From Amycolatopsis pithecellobii (GTDB lineage: Bacteria > Actinomycetota > Actinomycetes > Mycobacteriales > Pseudonocardiaceae): a stretch of 64,000 nucleotides of DNA. This document shows positions 15,298 through 23,693 of this stretch, one piece after another. Below the pieces are notes generated by a model. That model was not told where the DNA came from. It searched no databases and saw only the letters and a list, made by a program, of their open reading frames with translations. The number at the start of each line of letters is the position of its first letter. Within the stretch, counting starts at the first letter, position 1. The translations under genes and the position numbers were made by a program. Where the stretch lies: contig NZ_WMBA01000004.1 of the NCBI RefSeq assembly GCF_009707865.1, positions 62,001 through 126,000 of the forward strand. The letters are read 5' to 3'.

Positions 15298-17870
15298 AGC
15301 GCCCCGCTTTCCGTCAAATCGGCCACCTGCGTTTCGGTCAGTCCCAGAATCGTCCGCAGGACATAGCCGGTGTCCTCGCCGTAACTCGGACCGGAACGGT
15401 CGAACGGTCCGCCGATATAGGACGGTGTCTCGCTCATCCGCACCGGATGTTCCTTGACCGGCCACACCCCGATGTGGGACTGGTTCAGCTCGACCATCCA
15501 TTCCCGGTACCGCAACTGGGGATCCGATTCGTACCGGTCCTGCGCGGTCTGGCACACGCCGGCCGGGACCGATCGCGCCTGCAACGCGGCCATCAACTCG
15601 AAACCGTCCCGGTGGCGCGTCGCGTCGTCGAGCAGGCGATCGAGCTCGTCCTGGTGCGCGAGCCTGGCTTCACGCGTGGCGAACCGGGACTCGCGCGCCC
15701 ATTCGGGGTCGCCCAGTTCCGTGATGAGCGCTGCCCACTGCTCTTCGGTGAACACCGACAGCGCGATCCAGCGGTCGTCGCCCTGGGTGCGGTAGGCGCC
15801 GTGCGGGGCGGCCGGCTTGGCGGGCGAGCGGTTCCCGTAGCGGGACCAGGCCCGGCCGTTCACCGACCAGTCGAGCACGGCCGACCCGGTCAGGTAGATG
15901 CCGGTTTCCCCTTGTGAGGCGTCGATGTGGCAGCCCGCCCCGGTGACGGCCTTCCGGTAGAGCGCGGCGAGCATCGCGTTGGCCATGTTGTAGGCGCCGA
16001 ACCAGTCCAAATAGGAGTATCCGATGCCTGCGGGCGGGAACGGTGCCGGCAGCCCGGACATCTCGGTGAGCCCGGAGAATCCCTGCGCGGTCGGGCCGTA
16101 GGCGCGAGCCTGCCCGTAGGTGCCGTGCTGTCCGAGACCCGACTGCTGAACGTAGATGATGCCCGGGTTCAGTTCCTTGAGCCGCTCGTAGCCTAGCCCC
16201 ATCCGTTCCATCGTGCCGGGAGAGAATCCTTCGACGACCATGTCCGCGTCGCGGATGAGGTCTTCCAGGATCTGCCGTCCGCGCGGATGCTTGAGGTTGA
16301 GGGAAATACCGAGCTTGCCCGCGTTGACCTCCATGAAGTTCCCGCATTGGTCCGGACCGGTCACCTCGGGAGCCGGGAGGGCCGCCGTCGCGCTGTCGCG
16401 TTCCGCGCGACCGCCCGGCGGGCACATCCCGAAGCCGAACCGCATGCTGTCCCACCGGGACTCGTGTTCGACCTTGATGACCTCGGCGCCCATCGCGGCC
16501 AGGAAGCGGCCCGCGCCGGCACTCGCGAGCATCCAGCTGAGGTCGACGACACGGACGCCAGACAGCGCGAAGGGCTTGCCCCGCTTGCTCACTTGGCTCG
16601 GCCCGGCCATGCAACGCGGAGCCTGCGGCGGGCGGGGTGCCCACTCGGACAGCACGGTCTCGGTGTGCTCGCCGAGCAAGGGCGGCCGGGGGCCGTGACG
16701 CCACGGGACTTCGGGGCAGAACCACTTGGCGCCGACATAGGTGAACGTCTCGCCGAGTTCGGGATGGTGGACCTCCACGAAGCTGTCCCTGGCCTGCCAA
16801 TGGTCGTCGTCGATGTTCTCCTCGGGACGCCGGATGGGCGCCCACGGCAGCCCTTCCGCCTGGGCGTCGCGCCAGATGTCGCGGTCGAACAGCAGGCGGC
16901 CGACCAGGTTGTCGGTCACTTGGGCGATGTGCGCGACGGTCTGCGGCTGGGTCCGGTAGTCGTCGTCGGCATACCGCGGGTCTTCGAGGTCGGCCTGCAT
17001 CCCGTACTTGCGCAGCAGCCGCAGTTCGCTCTCCCAGTTCGAGCCGAAGCTCTTGAGATAAGTGCGGTAGGGCATCACGTACCGGCCATCCTTGGTGATG
17101 GACAGCGACGGCACGGTCGAAGCGGGCATCGAATGCCGGCTGGTGAGCCGGAAGTGCTGCTGCCGAAGGAAAACCCAGTCCGGCATATCGGTCTCGGTGT
17201 TGGCGCTGACCGCCTGGTGCACGCTGGCGTCCAGTTGCTGACCACGGCCGGTGCGCAACCGGCTGGTCAGCGCGCCGAGGATCGACATGACCGCCATTTC
17301 GCCCGCGATCTGGTAGGACTGCCACATCTGGGGCGCGATGGGCGGGGTGTCGTAATCACCGGCGGGGTCGGGGTCGTAGCCGCAGTTCATCATCACCCCG
17401 CCGAGCGCGAGGTGCACGAGGTCGCTGCCCAGATGCGCCGCCCACGGCCCGTCGTCGCCGAACGGGCTGATTCTGGTATAGACCAATCCTGGATTGGTGT
17501 CGCGCAGCCGTTCGTAGCCGAGTCCCCGCTCGGCCAGATACCCGGGTGGCCGGCTGTCGATCACGATATCGGCGGCCCGCGCGAGCGCGGCGAAGTCCTG
17601 TCGTCCTTTCTCGGTGTCGAGGTCGAGTACGACGCTGCGTTTGCCGAAGTTGTAGTGCCAGAAATGAAGACTGCGGTCCGGGTCGGCGATGTCGTGGTAG
17701 AAGGGGCCGTAGCCGCGCGTCACCTCGCCCGAAGGCGGCTCGACCTTGACCACGTCGGCGCCAAGGCCCGCCAGCAGTTTGCCACAATATTCGCCGAGCT
17801 CGTCGGCGAGTTCGAGGACTCGGATACCGCCGAGGAACGATTCGGCGGCGACGTCGCTGCGGGGACTCAT
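15294..17870 (-). CDS. Double-domain CaiB/BaiF family CoA-transferase
   Basis: This 858-residue protein is two family III CoA-transferase domains in tandem, about residues 15-420 and 465-850; single-domain members are about 400. Each half has its own N-terminal motif (LGGIRVLELADELGEYCGKL and LSGVRVVDLSWMLASAGAG), a GADVVKVEPP or GAEVIKVEHE strand, and a G-x-G-xxx-DAS segment. Such enzymes move CoA between acids, often dicarboxylic or aromatic. The ATG at 17870 follows a GGAAAGGG ribosome site; the frame runs upstream to 18194 but overlaps the next gene. The position between the aldolase-like gene and pcaH points to CoA activation of an acid in this pathway. Confidence 0.9.
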   Translation of the reverse strand: MSPRSDVAAESFLGGIRVLELADELGEYCGKLLAGLGADVVKVEPPSGEVTRGYGPFYHDIADPDRSLHFWHYNFGKRSVVLDLDTEKGRQDFAALARAADIVIDSRPPGYLAERGLGYERLRDTNPGLVYTRISPFGDDGPWAAHLGSDLVHLALGGVMMNCGYDPDPAGDYDTPPIAPQMWQSYQIAGEMAVMSILGALTSRLRTGRGQQLDASVHQAVSANTETDMPDWVFLRQQHFRLTSRHSMPASTVPSLSITKDGRYVMPYRTYLKSFGSNWESELRLLRKYGMQADLEDPRYADDDYRTQPQTVAHIAQVTDNLVGRLLFDRDIWRDAQAEGLPWAPIRRPEENIDDDHWQARDSFVEVHHPELGETFTYVGAKWFCPEVPWRHGPRPPLLGEHTETVLSEWAPRPPQAPRCMAGPSQVSKRGKPFALSGVRVVDLSWMLASAGAGRFLAAMGAEVIKVEHESRWDSMRFGFGMCPPGGRAERDSATAALPAPEVTGPDQCGNFMEVNAGKLGISLNLKHPRGRQILEDLIRDADMVVEGFSPGTMERMGLGYERLKELNPGIIYVQQSGLGQHGTYGQARAYGPTAQGFSGLTEMSGLPAPFPPAGIGYSYLDWFGAYNMANAMLAALYRKAVTGAGCHIDASQGETGIYLTGSAVLDWSVNGRAWSRYGNRSPAKPAAPHGAYRTQGDDRWIALSVFTEEQWAALITELGDPEWARESRFATREARLAHQDELDRLLDDATRHRDGFELMAALQARSVPAGVCQTAQDRYESDPQLRYREWMVELNQSHIGVWPVKEHPVRMSETPSYIGGPFDRSGPSYGEDTGYVLRTILGLTETQVADLTESGAL

Positions 17871-17896
17871 GAGGTCGATCCCTTTCCTTTCCGGAC

Positions 17897-19090
17897 TCAC
17901 CGGGCGTCGTCGCGCACGAGTACGGCGCCTTGCGAGTTGTAGAAAAAACCGCCGATGGCGAGCAGCGCGGTCCGTGCCCCGTCGATCTGCCGCTCCCCGG
18001 CGGTGCCCCGCAGCTGGTGGACGGCGTCGCGGAGGAAACCCGCGCCCTGGGTGCCGCCTTCGGACAGCATCCCGCCCTGCGGATTCACCGGCACGCGGCC
18101 GTCGATGAGGAGCCTGTTCTGCTCGTCCCGCCAATGGTCTTCGAGGAATTTTCCGGCCTCGCCCGGCCCGCACCACCCGAGTTTTTCCAGCCACGACAAC
18201 GAGATGAAGCTGAACCCGTCATAGATGTAGGCGATGTCGGCGTCGGCGAGCCTGCGCTCACTGCGGGCCCACAGCTGCCGTGCCACGACGTCCTGGCCGT
18301 GCCGGGCCAGCGAACCCAGCTGCTCCTCGTCGCCGGCCGTCTCGACCAGGCCCTGACTCGCGTTGTGCACCAGAACGGGCACCTGACGAAGGTCCCGCGC
18401 CCGTTCGGTGGTCGTCAGCACGAAGGCCTCCGCACCGTCGACCGGCAGGTCCATGTCCAGCATTCCCAGCGGTTCGCGCACCATCCTGGCCGAGAGATAG
18501 TCCGGCAGGGTCAGCGGAGTGCGCATCGCGGCCAGCGGGTTGCCGACGGCGTTCGTGCGGCTGTTCACCGCGATCCGGCCCAAATGCTCGCGCTGGACCG
18601 GATTCTCGTGCAGGTACCGGCTCGCCCAGGCCGCGTAGGCGGCCGCGTTGCGGGCGTTTTCCGGCGGGAGACTGTCGTACCCGCGGATATTCCGCCGGAA
18701 CGGATCGGCGGCGGCTTTGGCGGAATTGAACGGCGTGCGGAAGTTGTAGTGGTACACCAGAACCGCGGTGCAGGCGCCCGAGTAGAGGGCGTGCATCGCG
18801 TCCAGCAGTGGGCTCACGATGACCGCGTTGCCGTCGGCGAAATAGGTCACCTCCGGCAGTCTGAGCATGGCGACCATTTCCGTGGCGCCCGGTGGAACGA
18901 TGGTCCAGCTGCCCATGCCCGCGGAGGAAACGACTCCGTCGATATCGGCACGCGAAAGCCCGGCGTCCCGGATCGCTTTGACGGCGGCTTCGGCCGCGAG
19001 GGACCGTGCCGTACGGCCACCTTTGCGGCTGTAGCCGGTGGAACCGACGCCCGCGATCGCGATCTGATCCTGAATACGGTTGTGCGTCAT
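17897..19090 (-). CDS. Thiolase-fold lipid-transfer-like protein lacking thiolase catalytic residues, probable retro-aldolase
   Basis: This is a 397-residue SCP2-thiolase-fold protein (IAIAGVGSTGYSRKGGRT at the start). Thiolases carry a nucleophilic Cys near residue 85-100 and a GHP-xG motif near the C-terminus. Here the first region reads YFADGNAVIVSPLLDAM with no Cys, and the second reads GGMLSEGGTQGAGF with no His. The same losses mark Ltp2-type acyl-CoA retro-aldolases of steroid side-chain degradation, which need a DUF35 partner. A DUF35 gene overlaps this one by 4 bp (ATGA). I therefore favour carbon-carbon cleavage of a 3-hydroxyacyl-CoA over thiolysis. The activity is inference. Confidence 0.85.
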   Translation of the reverse strand: MTHNRIQDQIAIAGVGSTGYSRKGGRTARSLAAEAAVKAIRDAGLSRADIDGVVSSAGMGSWTIVPPGATEMVAMLRLPEVTYFADGNAVIVSPLLDAMHALYSGACTAVLVYHYNFRTPFNSAKAAADPFRRNIRGYDSLPPENARNAAAYAAWASRYLHENPVQREHLGRIAVNSRTNAVGNPLAAMRTPLTLPDYLSARMVREPLGMLDMDLPVDGAEAFVLTTTERARDLRQVPVLVHNASQGLVETAGDEEQLGSLARHGQDVVARQLWARSERRLADADIAYIYDGFSFISLSWLEKLGWCGPGEAGKFLEDHWRDEQNRLLIDGRVPVNPQGGMLSEGGTQGAGFLRDAVHQLRGTAGERQIDGARTALLAIGGFFYNSQGAVLVRDDAR

Positions 19091-19524
19091 GCTCGTGCCC
19101 CTTGTCGCGGCCGGAATGCGGGGAACGGCGCGCCACCCCGGTCGAGCCAGACGAGTTCGACCGGGGTGCCGATCGGGACGAGGCCCGTGCCGCCGACCGC
19201 GGTGCTGGTGAAGCGGAGTCCTTTCTGTTCCTCGAGTTCGACCGTGACGACGGGGTAGGGGTAGGTCACTCCCTCCATCGCGGGCCCCTGGTGCAGCAGG
19301 ATCGACAGGTGCACCGTGCCGCGCCCGCTGAGCTTCCGCGGCGCGAGGTCGAAGGACCAGCAGAACGGGCACAGCGGGTGGGCGGGGGCATGCCATTTTC
19401 CGCAGGCCACGCACTGGGGGAGCCGGAATTCGTGGTCGAGCCAGCCCTCGTAGAGAGCGAGATTGTCTTCGTCCACCGGCAGCGTGGGGTAGCGTTCCCA
19501 GGCGGGCAGGGCCGATGGCCTCAC
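19087..19524 (-). CDS. DUF35 zinc-ribbon/OB-fold protein, partner of the thiolase-fold enzyme
   Basis: This 145-residue protein has an N-terminal rubredoxin-like zinc ribbon (CVACG near residue 38, CPFC near 53) followed by an OB-fold ending in GTPVELVWLD. DUF35 proteins form complexes with thiolase-like aldolases or synthases and hold the acyl-CoA. The start is a GTG at 19524 overlapping the SRPBCC stop (GTGA), and the stop overlaps the next start (ATGA), so subunits would be made in step. Confidence 0.9.
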   Translation of the reverse strand: MRPSALPAWERYPTLPVDEDNLALYEGWLDHEFRLPQCVACGKWHAPAHPLCPFCWSFDLAPRKLSGRGTVHLSILLHQGPAMEGVTYPYPVVTVELEEQKGLRFTSTAVGGTGLVPIGTPVELVWLDRGGAPFPAFRPRQGARA

Positions 19525-19961
19525 GCGACATCACCTCCCCCGGCGAACAGTTTCGCCAGCGAGTCGAGTCCACTTTGGAACGCGCCGTCACCCATGGCCT
19601 TGTCGACATCCGCCACCACGGCGGGGTCCGCGTCGAACGTCGCGGCCCACGTCACCGTGCATCCGGTCAGATCATTCGCGGTGGCGGTGAGAGTGGCCCG
19701 GTGCCCGGAGACCGGGAACGGCGGAGCAGGTATGGTGTAGACCATTGTCCTGCTCGTGTCGTCGACGGAAACGAGACGCTCGAGGAAATCGGTCCCGCCG
19801 CTGTGCGCGACCCGCTCGGTGCCCGGTTCGTTCGCCGGGCCGCGCACGGTCAGCCGGTCGATTCCCGGCATCCATCTCGCGATGGCGGAGAAGTCGCCGA
19901 CCAGTTGCCAGACCTCGGCCGCGGGGGCGGGCAAGGTGATCGAACGGGTTACCGAGTGCAT
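19521..19961 (-). CDS. SRPBCC family protein
   Basis: This is a 146-residue helix-grip protein of the polyketide cyclase/START type: ITLPAPAAEVWQLVGDF at the N-terminus, RWMPGIDRL, and a long C-terminal helix. The fold makes a hydrophobic pocket and serves in ligand binding, cyclisation or lyase steps. It lies between the MFS gene (36-bp gap) and the DUF35 gene in the same operon. Its exact role is not known. Confidence 0.82.
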   Translation of the reverse strand: MHSVTRSITLPAPAAEVWQLVGDFSAIARWMPGIDRLTVRGPANEPGTERVAHSGGTDFLERLVSVDDTSRTMVYTIPAPPFPVSGHRATLTATANDLTGCTVTWAATFDADPAVVADVDKAMGDGAFQSGLDSLAKLFAGGGDVA

Positions 19962-19997
19962 GGCGAGGCCCTTCGGGATTTCAGTCGGTTGTGCTTG

Positions 19998-21377
19998 TCA
20001 GAGCCGGTCTTCCTCGACCGGTACCCGGCCCTTGGCGGTGGCAGGGCCCACGACGGCGGGGCCGGCCGCCCGCCATCGGCGGTCGATGAGGATCGCGATC
20101 ACGGAGGAGATCGCGAGCAGGACCGAGATGAGAATGATGCCGGCGTTCTGGCTGCCGGTGAGGTCGCGCAGCCATCCGGTCACATAGGGGCCGAAGAACC
20201 CGGCCGTGACGCCGATCGTGTTGACCAGCGCGACCGCCGCGGCGGCGGCGACGCCACCGTACAGTTCGGCCGCCACCACCAGGATCAGGGGAGTCGCGCC
20301 GGTGATGCCGATGGCCATCAGGCACAGGCACACGATGAGCGTGATCGGGTTCGTCGCGAACGTCGCGGCGATGCCGCCCGCGACGCCGATCACCGCCGCC
20401 ACGGCCACGTGCAGCCCTGGGCGTCCCTTCCGGTCGGCGTGGCGGCCGAACCACAGCTGGGCGGCACCGCCGAAGGCGAACGGGATGGCGGTGATCCAGG
20501 CGGCCTGGGACAGCGAATAGTGGACGTTGAATTGTTTCTGGAAGCCGGCCACGATCGCGGGCAGGAAGAAGGTCAGTGCGAACGCCCCGTAGGTGAAGCT
20601 GAAATAGCAGAGACCGAGTAGCCACACCCGCCCACGGCGCAGCACCGTGCGGACGCTGTGGGAGGACGGCGTGTGCGCCGGCTTGGCGTCGAGTCTTGCC
20701 TGGATGTCGGCCTTCTCCGCCGGGGAGAGCCACGAGGCCTGCTGCGGGCCGTCGTCGAGGTAGAACCACGCGATCACGCCGAGGATCACGGCGGGGACGC
20801 CGGTCATCAGGATCAGGAAACGCCAGCCGGTCAGCCCGAACGGGTGCCCGGCGTTGCCGATCGAGATGAGCCAGAACGAAAGGGGCGCCCCGGCGACGGT
20901 GGCGACCATGACGGAGAACAGGAACCGGCTGATCGCGCGGCCACGGTATTCGCGGGAGAACCAGAAAGTCAGGTACAGCAGCACGCCGGGCGTGAATCCC
21001 GCCTCGGTGAGTCCTAATAGGAAGCGGAGGATGTACAGGATCGTGGCGTTGGGCGTGAAGGCGGTGAGGATCTGGATCACGCCCCAGGTGACGATGATGC
21101 GGGCGAGCCAGATCCGTGCGCCGAACCGGTACATCGCGACATTACTCGGCACTTCGAGCAGAATGTAGCCGACAAAGAAGATTCCCGCGGCCAGGCCGAA
21201 CGTCGTCGCGGTCAGGCCGAGTTCCTTGTTCATGCCGTAAGGTCCGGCATAGGACAGACTGATCCGGTCCAAATAGGCCACGAACATCAGCAGGCCGAGG
21301 AACGGCAGCAGGCGCAGGGAGATTTTCCGGTTGAGCTTTCCGGGGTCGACCCGGTCGAGAACGTCGTCGGCGGCCAT
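19998..21377 (-). CDS. MFS transporter, anion:cation symporter (aromatic acid type)
   Basis: This is a 459-residue, 12-span major facilitator. The early motif VAYLDRISLSYAGPYGMNKELGL matches the ACS group (tartrate, phthalate and hydroxybenzoate symporters), with GYILLEVPSN in span 2. I use the ATG at 21377; the frame is open to 21545 but the extra residues are not transporter-like. It is the first gene of the operon that ends with pcaG, and a 15-bp palindrome shared with the IclR promoter lies about 125 bp upstream. It is the likely importer of the pathway substrate. Confidence 0.9.
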   Translation of the reverse strand: MAADDVLDRVDPGKLNRKISLRLLPFLGLLMFVAYLDRISLSYAGPYGMNKELGLTATTFGLAAGIFFVGYILLEVPSNVAMYRFGARIWLARIIVTWGVIQILTAFTPNATILYILRFLLGLTEAGFTPGVLLYLTFWFSREYRGRAISRFLFSVMVATVAGAPLSFWLISIGNAGHPFGLTGWRFLILMTGVPAVILGVIAWFYLDDGPQQASWLSPAEKADIQARLDAKPAHTPSSHSVRTVLRRGRVWLLGLCYFSFTYGAFALTFFLPAIVAGFQKQFNVHYSLSQAAWITAIPFAFGGAAQLWFGRHADRKGRPGLHVAVAAVIGVAGGIAATFATNPITLIVCLCLMAIGITGATPLILVVAAELYGGVAAAAAVALVNTIGVTAGFFGPYVTGWLRDLTGSQNAGIILISVLLAISSVIAILIDRRWRAAGPAVVGPATAKGRVPVEEDRL

Positions 21378-21500
21378 GGGAGCCGTCCTTCCAGAACATC
21401 GTTGTCCGTATTTTTCGGCGAAATGCGAGATCGTCAGGGCACGGGTAGGCGTGCCGACATCGCGGGCCGGCGCGCGGCGCGGGGTGTCCGCCGCGCTGTA

Positions 21501-21515
21501 CCTATAGGCAATAGG
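21501..21515. promoter_or_regulatory. 15-bp palindrome, candidate IclR operator for the MFS-pcaG operon
   Basis: CCTAT-AGGCA-ATAGG is a perfect 5-bp inverted repeat with a 5-nt spacer, 124 bp upstream of the MFS start. Read on the minus strand it is CCTATTGCCTATAGG, which matches the element at 22898-22912 in 14 of 15 positions. I saw no other copy in the window. Confidence 0.7.
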
Positions 21516-21614
21516 AAGACTAGGCACTGCCCGCGCGGGCGTCAAGCGTCAGTTCAGCGGCTTCGGTGAAGTTGTCGGTGGCCGCGGCTATGGTCGTCGC
21601 TCATGAAGGCTTCC

Positions 21615-22106
21615 ATGGACAACGACGCACAGCCGGACCGGATGATGGCGGCGATCGGCGAGGCGATGGTGTTGGGGCGAGGTGGGGATGCAGCCGGGGC
21701 CCGCACGCGGCTGATCGCGCTGTGGGAGCAGGTGGGCGCGACGGGAGATCCGTTGTGTCGCTGCACGATCGGCCATTACCTGGCCGACCTGTGCGACGAC
21801 GCCGCGGAAGCGTTGACTTGGGACGTCCGCGCCTTGGACGCGGCCGACGCGTTGACCGACGACCGCGCGAAGGCGCATCACGCGTCGTTGAGCGTGGCCG
21901 GGTTTTACCCGTCACTGCACCTCAACCTCGCCGACAACTACCGTCGGCTCGGCTCGTTCGCCGCCGCGGCGCGGCATCTGGAGGAGGCGAGGCGACGGCT
22001 GGGTGCCTTGGCTGACGACGGCTATGGGCAGACCGTGCGGGCCGGTGTCGACCACGTCGCTGCGGCACTGGCTGCCGGTTCGACCGAGCGGTTGTCCAGC
22101 CACTGA
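21615..22106 (+). CDS. Small helical-repeat (TPR-like) protein
   Basis: This 163-residue, Ala-rich, helical protein has repeats that resemble tetratricopeptide units (LHLNLADNYRRLGSFAAAARHLEEARRRLG near residue 105, split here as a description only). Small proteins of this kind occur in many actinomycetes with no known role. I prefer the ATG at 21615, which has AAGG at 21606-21609; the ATG at 21603 adds four residues and has no ribosome site. It sits between the two halves of the catabolic island but shares no overlap with either. Confidence 0.65.
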   Translation: MDNDAQPDRMMAAIGEAMVLGRGGDAAGARTRLIALWEQVGATGDPLCRCTIGHYLADLCDDAAEALTWDVRALDAADALTDDRAKAHHASLSVAGFYPSLHLNLADNYRRLGSFAAAARHLEEARRRLGALADDGYGQTVRAGVDHVAAALAAGSTERLSSH

Positions 22107-22155
22107 GCGGCGTTCAGCGGATCAGTCATGCCCGGCCCTGGGGTGGGGGAAAGGC

Positions 22156-22794
22156 TCAGCGGCGGCGCGGGCGCTTCGCTTCCGCGGCGAGGTGCTTGAT
22201 GCCGTCGGTGAGAAAACGCAGGAACAGCTCGAAGCTCACGTCCGTGTCCGGCACGTCGGGGATGGCGTTGTTGATCTCCTGGTCCACGAATCCGTGGATG
22301 GAGGCGCGGAAAACCAGGTGCACGTGCGGGACCTGGTCCTCGGGTACGCCGTAGGACCGGAGTACCTGGCGGACGGGCCGGGCGGCGCGTGGCGCCTCTT
22401 CCCAGAACTCCTCGGTGGACGGCGCGCGCTGCTGCAGCATGTACAGCGCGGGATAGTCGCGCACGAAACCGCGGTAGGCGAAGGCCATCGCGCGCAGCGC
22501 GTCGTCACCTTCGAGGCCCTCGACCGCCGACCGCACCCGCTCGCTGAGTTCCTGCATCCCACGGATGGCCGTCAGTGAGCGGATGTGGTCGAGATTCCTG
22601 ATGTGGCTGTAGAGCGTCGGCTGGGAGACATCGAGCCGGCGCGCCACCTCCGCCGTGGTCAAACCCTCCAGGCCCCGGTCGGCGAGAATCTCCACGGCCG
22701 CGTCGACGATCCGTTCGATCGAGACACCCTTGTGGTCCGGCTTTCCCCCGACGGACTTGGTGCGCCGGCGAGCGGGCTTCGCTGAGGCGGGAAT
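22156..22794 (-). CDS. TetR family regulator, probable ATT (AUU) start codon
   Basis: This repressor has an HTH in the first third (IERIVDAAVEIL, ADRGLEGLTTAEVARRLD, SQPTLYSHI) and a TetR_C domain with a HGFVDQEI-type helix. The first in-frame ATG/GTG/TTG is a GTG at 22695, inside HTH helix 1, which would truncate the DNA-binding domain (179 residues). Upstream in the same frame, before a TGA, the only near-cognate start well placed behind a ribosome site is ATT at 22794-22792, 6 nt after a perfect AAAGGAG. That gives 212 residues with a full HTH. It is divergent from the IclR gene. Confidence 0.75.
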   Translation of the reverse strand: MPASAKPARRRTKSVGGKPDHKGVSIERIVDAAVEILADRGLEGLTTAEVARRLDVSQPTLYSHIRNLDHIRSLTAIRGMQELSERVRSAVEGLEGDDALRAMAFAYRGFVRDYPALYMLQQRAPSTEEFWEEAPRAARPVRQVLRSYGVPEDQVPHVHLVFRASIHGFVDQEINNAIPDVPDTDVSFELFLRFLTDGIKHLAAEAKRPRRR

Positions 22795-22800
22795 CGGGGG

Positions 22801-22807
22801 CTCCTTT
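22801..22807 (-). promoter_or_regulatory. Ribosome binding site supporting an ATT start
   Basis: The minus strand reads GGAAAGGAG, six bases, then ATT at 22794-22792. The spacing is ideal, and no ATG, GTG or TTG exists in this frame between the upstream TGA and the GTG at 22695. Confidence 0.6.
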
Positions 22808-22897
22808 CCAGGCCGGCGGCGTCATTCGGGTCGCAGCCGGGTTCGAGCCTACCGCCGGGCGGGTTGACAGTGCCGCGCAGTCACCCAATAATTGCTA

Positions 22898-22912
22898 CCT
22901 ATTGACTATAGG
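22898..22912. promoter_or_regulatory. 15-bp palindrome, candidate IclR operator in front of its own gene
   Basis: CCTAT-TGACT-ATAGG is a perfect inverted repeat ending 25 bp before the IclR start at 22938. It differs by one spacer base from the minus-strand reading of the element at 21501-21515. This fits autoregulation by the IclR protein and joint control of the MFS-pcaG operon. Confidence 0.7.
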
Positions 22913-22937
22913 AACCCAGGACGTCTGAGGAGCAACG

Positions 22938-23693
22938 ATGCTCGGAAGCATAGTGAAAGCGAGCCGGGTCCTGGGGTTGTTCACACCGCTCGTCCCGGAG
23001 TGGGGGGTCAGCGATGTGGCCACGGAACTGCGGATTCCCAAGTCCAGTGCCCACTCGTTGCTGGACACGCTGACCGAGACCGGGCTCGTGCGCCGCACGC
23101 CCCGTGGCCGGTACCGCCTGGGCTGGCGCATCCTCGAACTCAACCGTTCGCTGATGTTGAGTACCGAATTCCTCACCGGGCGGCGGGACCGTATCCGGCT
23201 GCTCGCCGAGGACCTGGGTGCCACCGTCCACATTGCGGCACTGCGCGGGCACGAGGTGGTCTGCCTGGACGAGGTGACCGCGAGCCGGGCTTCCGGCCGG
23301 AGCGGATCGCGGGTGGGCAGGCCCATTCCGGCCCATTCCACCGCGATGGGCAAGGTGCTGCTGGCCTTCACCGACGCCCGGCGTCAGCGCCGGGTAGTCG
23401 AGCAGCACGGGCTGAAGCGATGTACCGAATACACCCAGACCGAACTGCGCGGGCTGCGTGAGGAACTGGCGCTCACCCGGATTCGCGGCTATGGCAGCAA
23501 TCTGCAGGAAACCAGGATGGACGTCTGCTGTGTGGCGGCCCCACTGCGCGACGCCGCCGGCGCCACGCACGCGGCCCTCAGCGTTTCGCTGCCGCCCGCC
23601 GAGTTCGGGCGGGAACAAGAGCGGATCCGCCACGCCGTGCTGCGCTTGGCCGCGTCGCTTTCAGGTAAGGAGAGACAGGCAGATGACCGTTGA
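22938..23693 (+). CDS. IclR family regulator of the catabolic island
   Basis: This is a 251-residue IclR protein: winged HTH at about residues 10-65 (VSDVATELRIPKSSAHSLLD, GRYRLGWRIL) and an effector domain with AHSTAMGKVLLAF and a late CVAAPLRDAAG. IclR proteins commonly control aromatic catabolism as activators or repressors that bind the substrate or an intermediate. It starts a plus-strand run of catabolic genes and has a palindromic site just upstream. The 3' end overlaps the FMN reductase gene by 11 bp. Confidence 0.9.
   Translation: MLGSIVKASRVLGLFTPLVPEWGVSDVATELRIPKSSAHSLLDTLTETGLVRRTPRGRYRLGWRILELNRSLMLSTEFLTGRRDRIRLLAEDLGATVHIAALRGHEVVCLDEVTASRASGRSGSRVGRPIPAHSTAMGKVLLAFTDARRQRRVVEQHGLKRCTEYTQTELRGLREELALTRIRGYGSNLQETRMDVCCVAAPLRDAAGATHAALSVSLPPAEFGREQERIRHAVLRLAASLSGKERQADDR

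Noticed and set aside
17897-19090. True acetyl-CoA acetyltransferase
   Set aside because: The expected nucleophilic Cys and GHP motif are missing, so thiolysis is unlikely.
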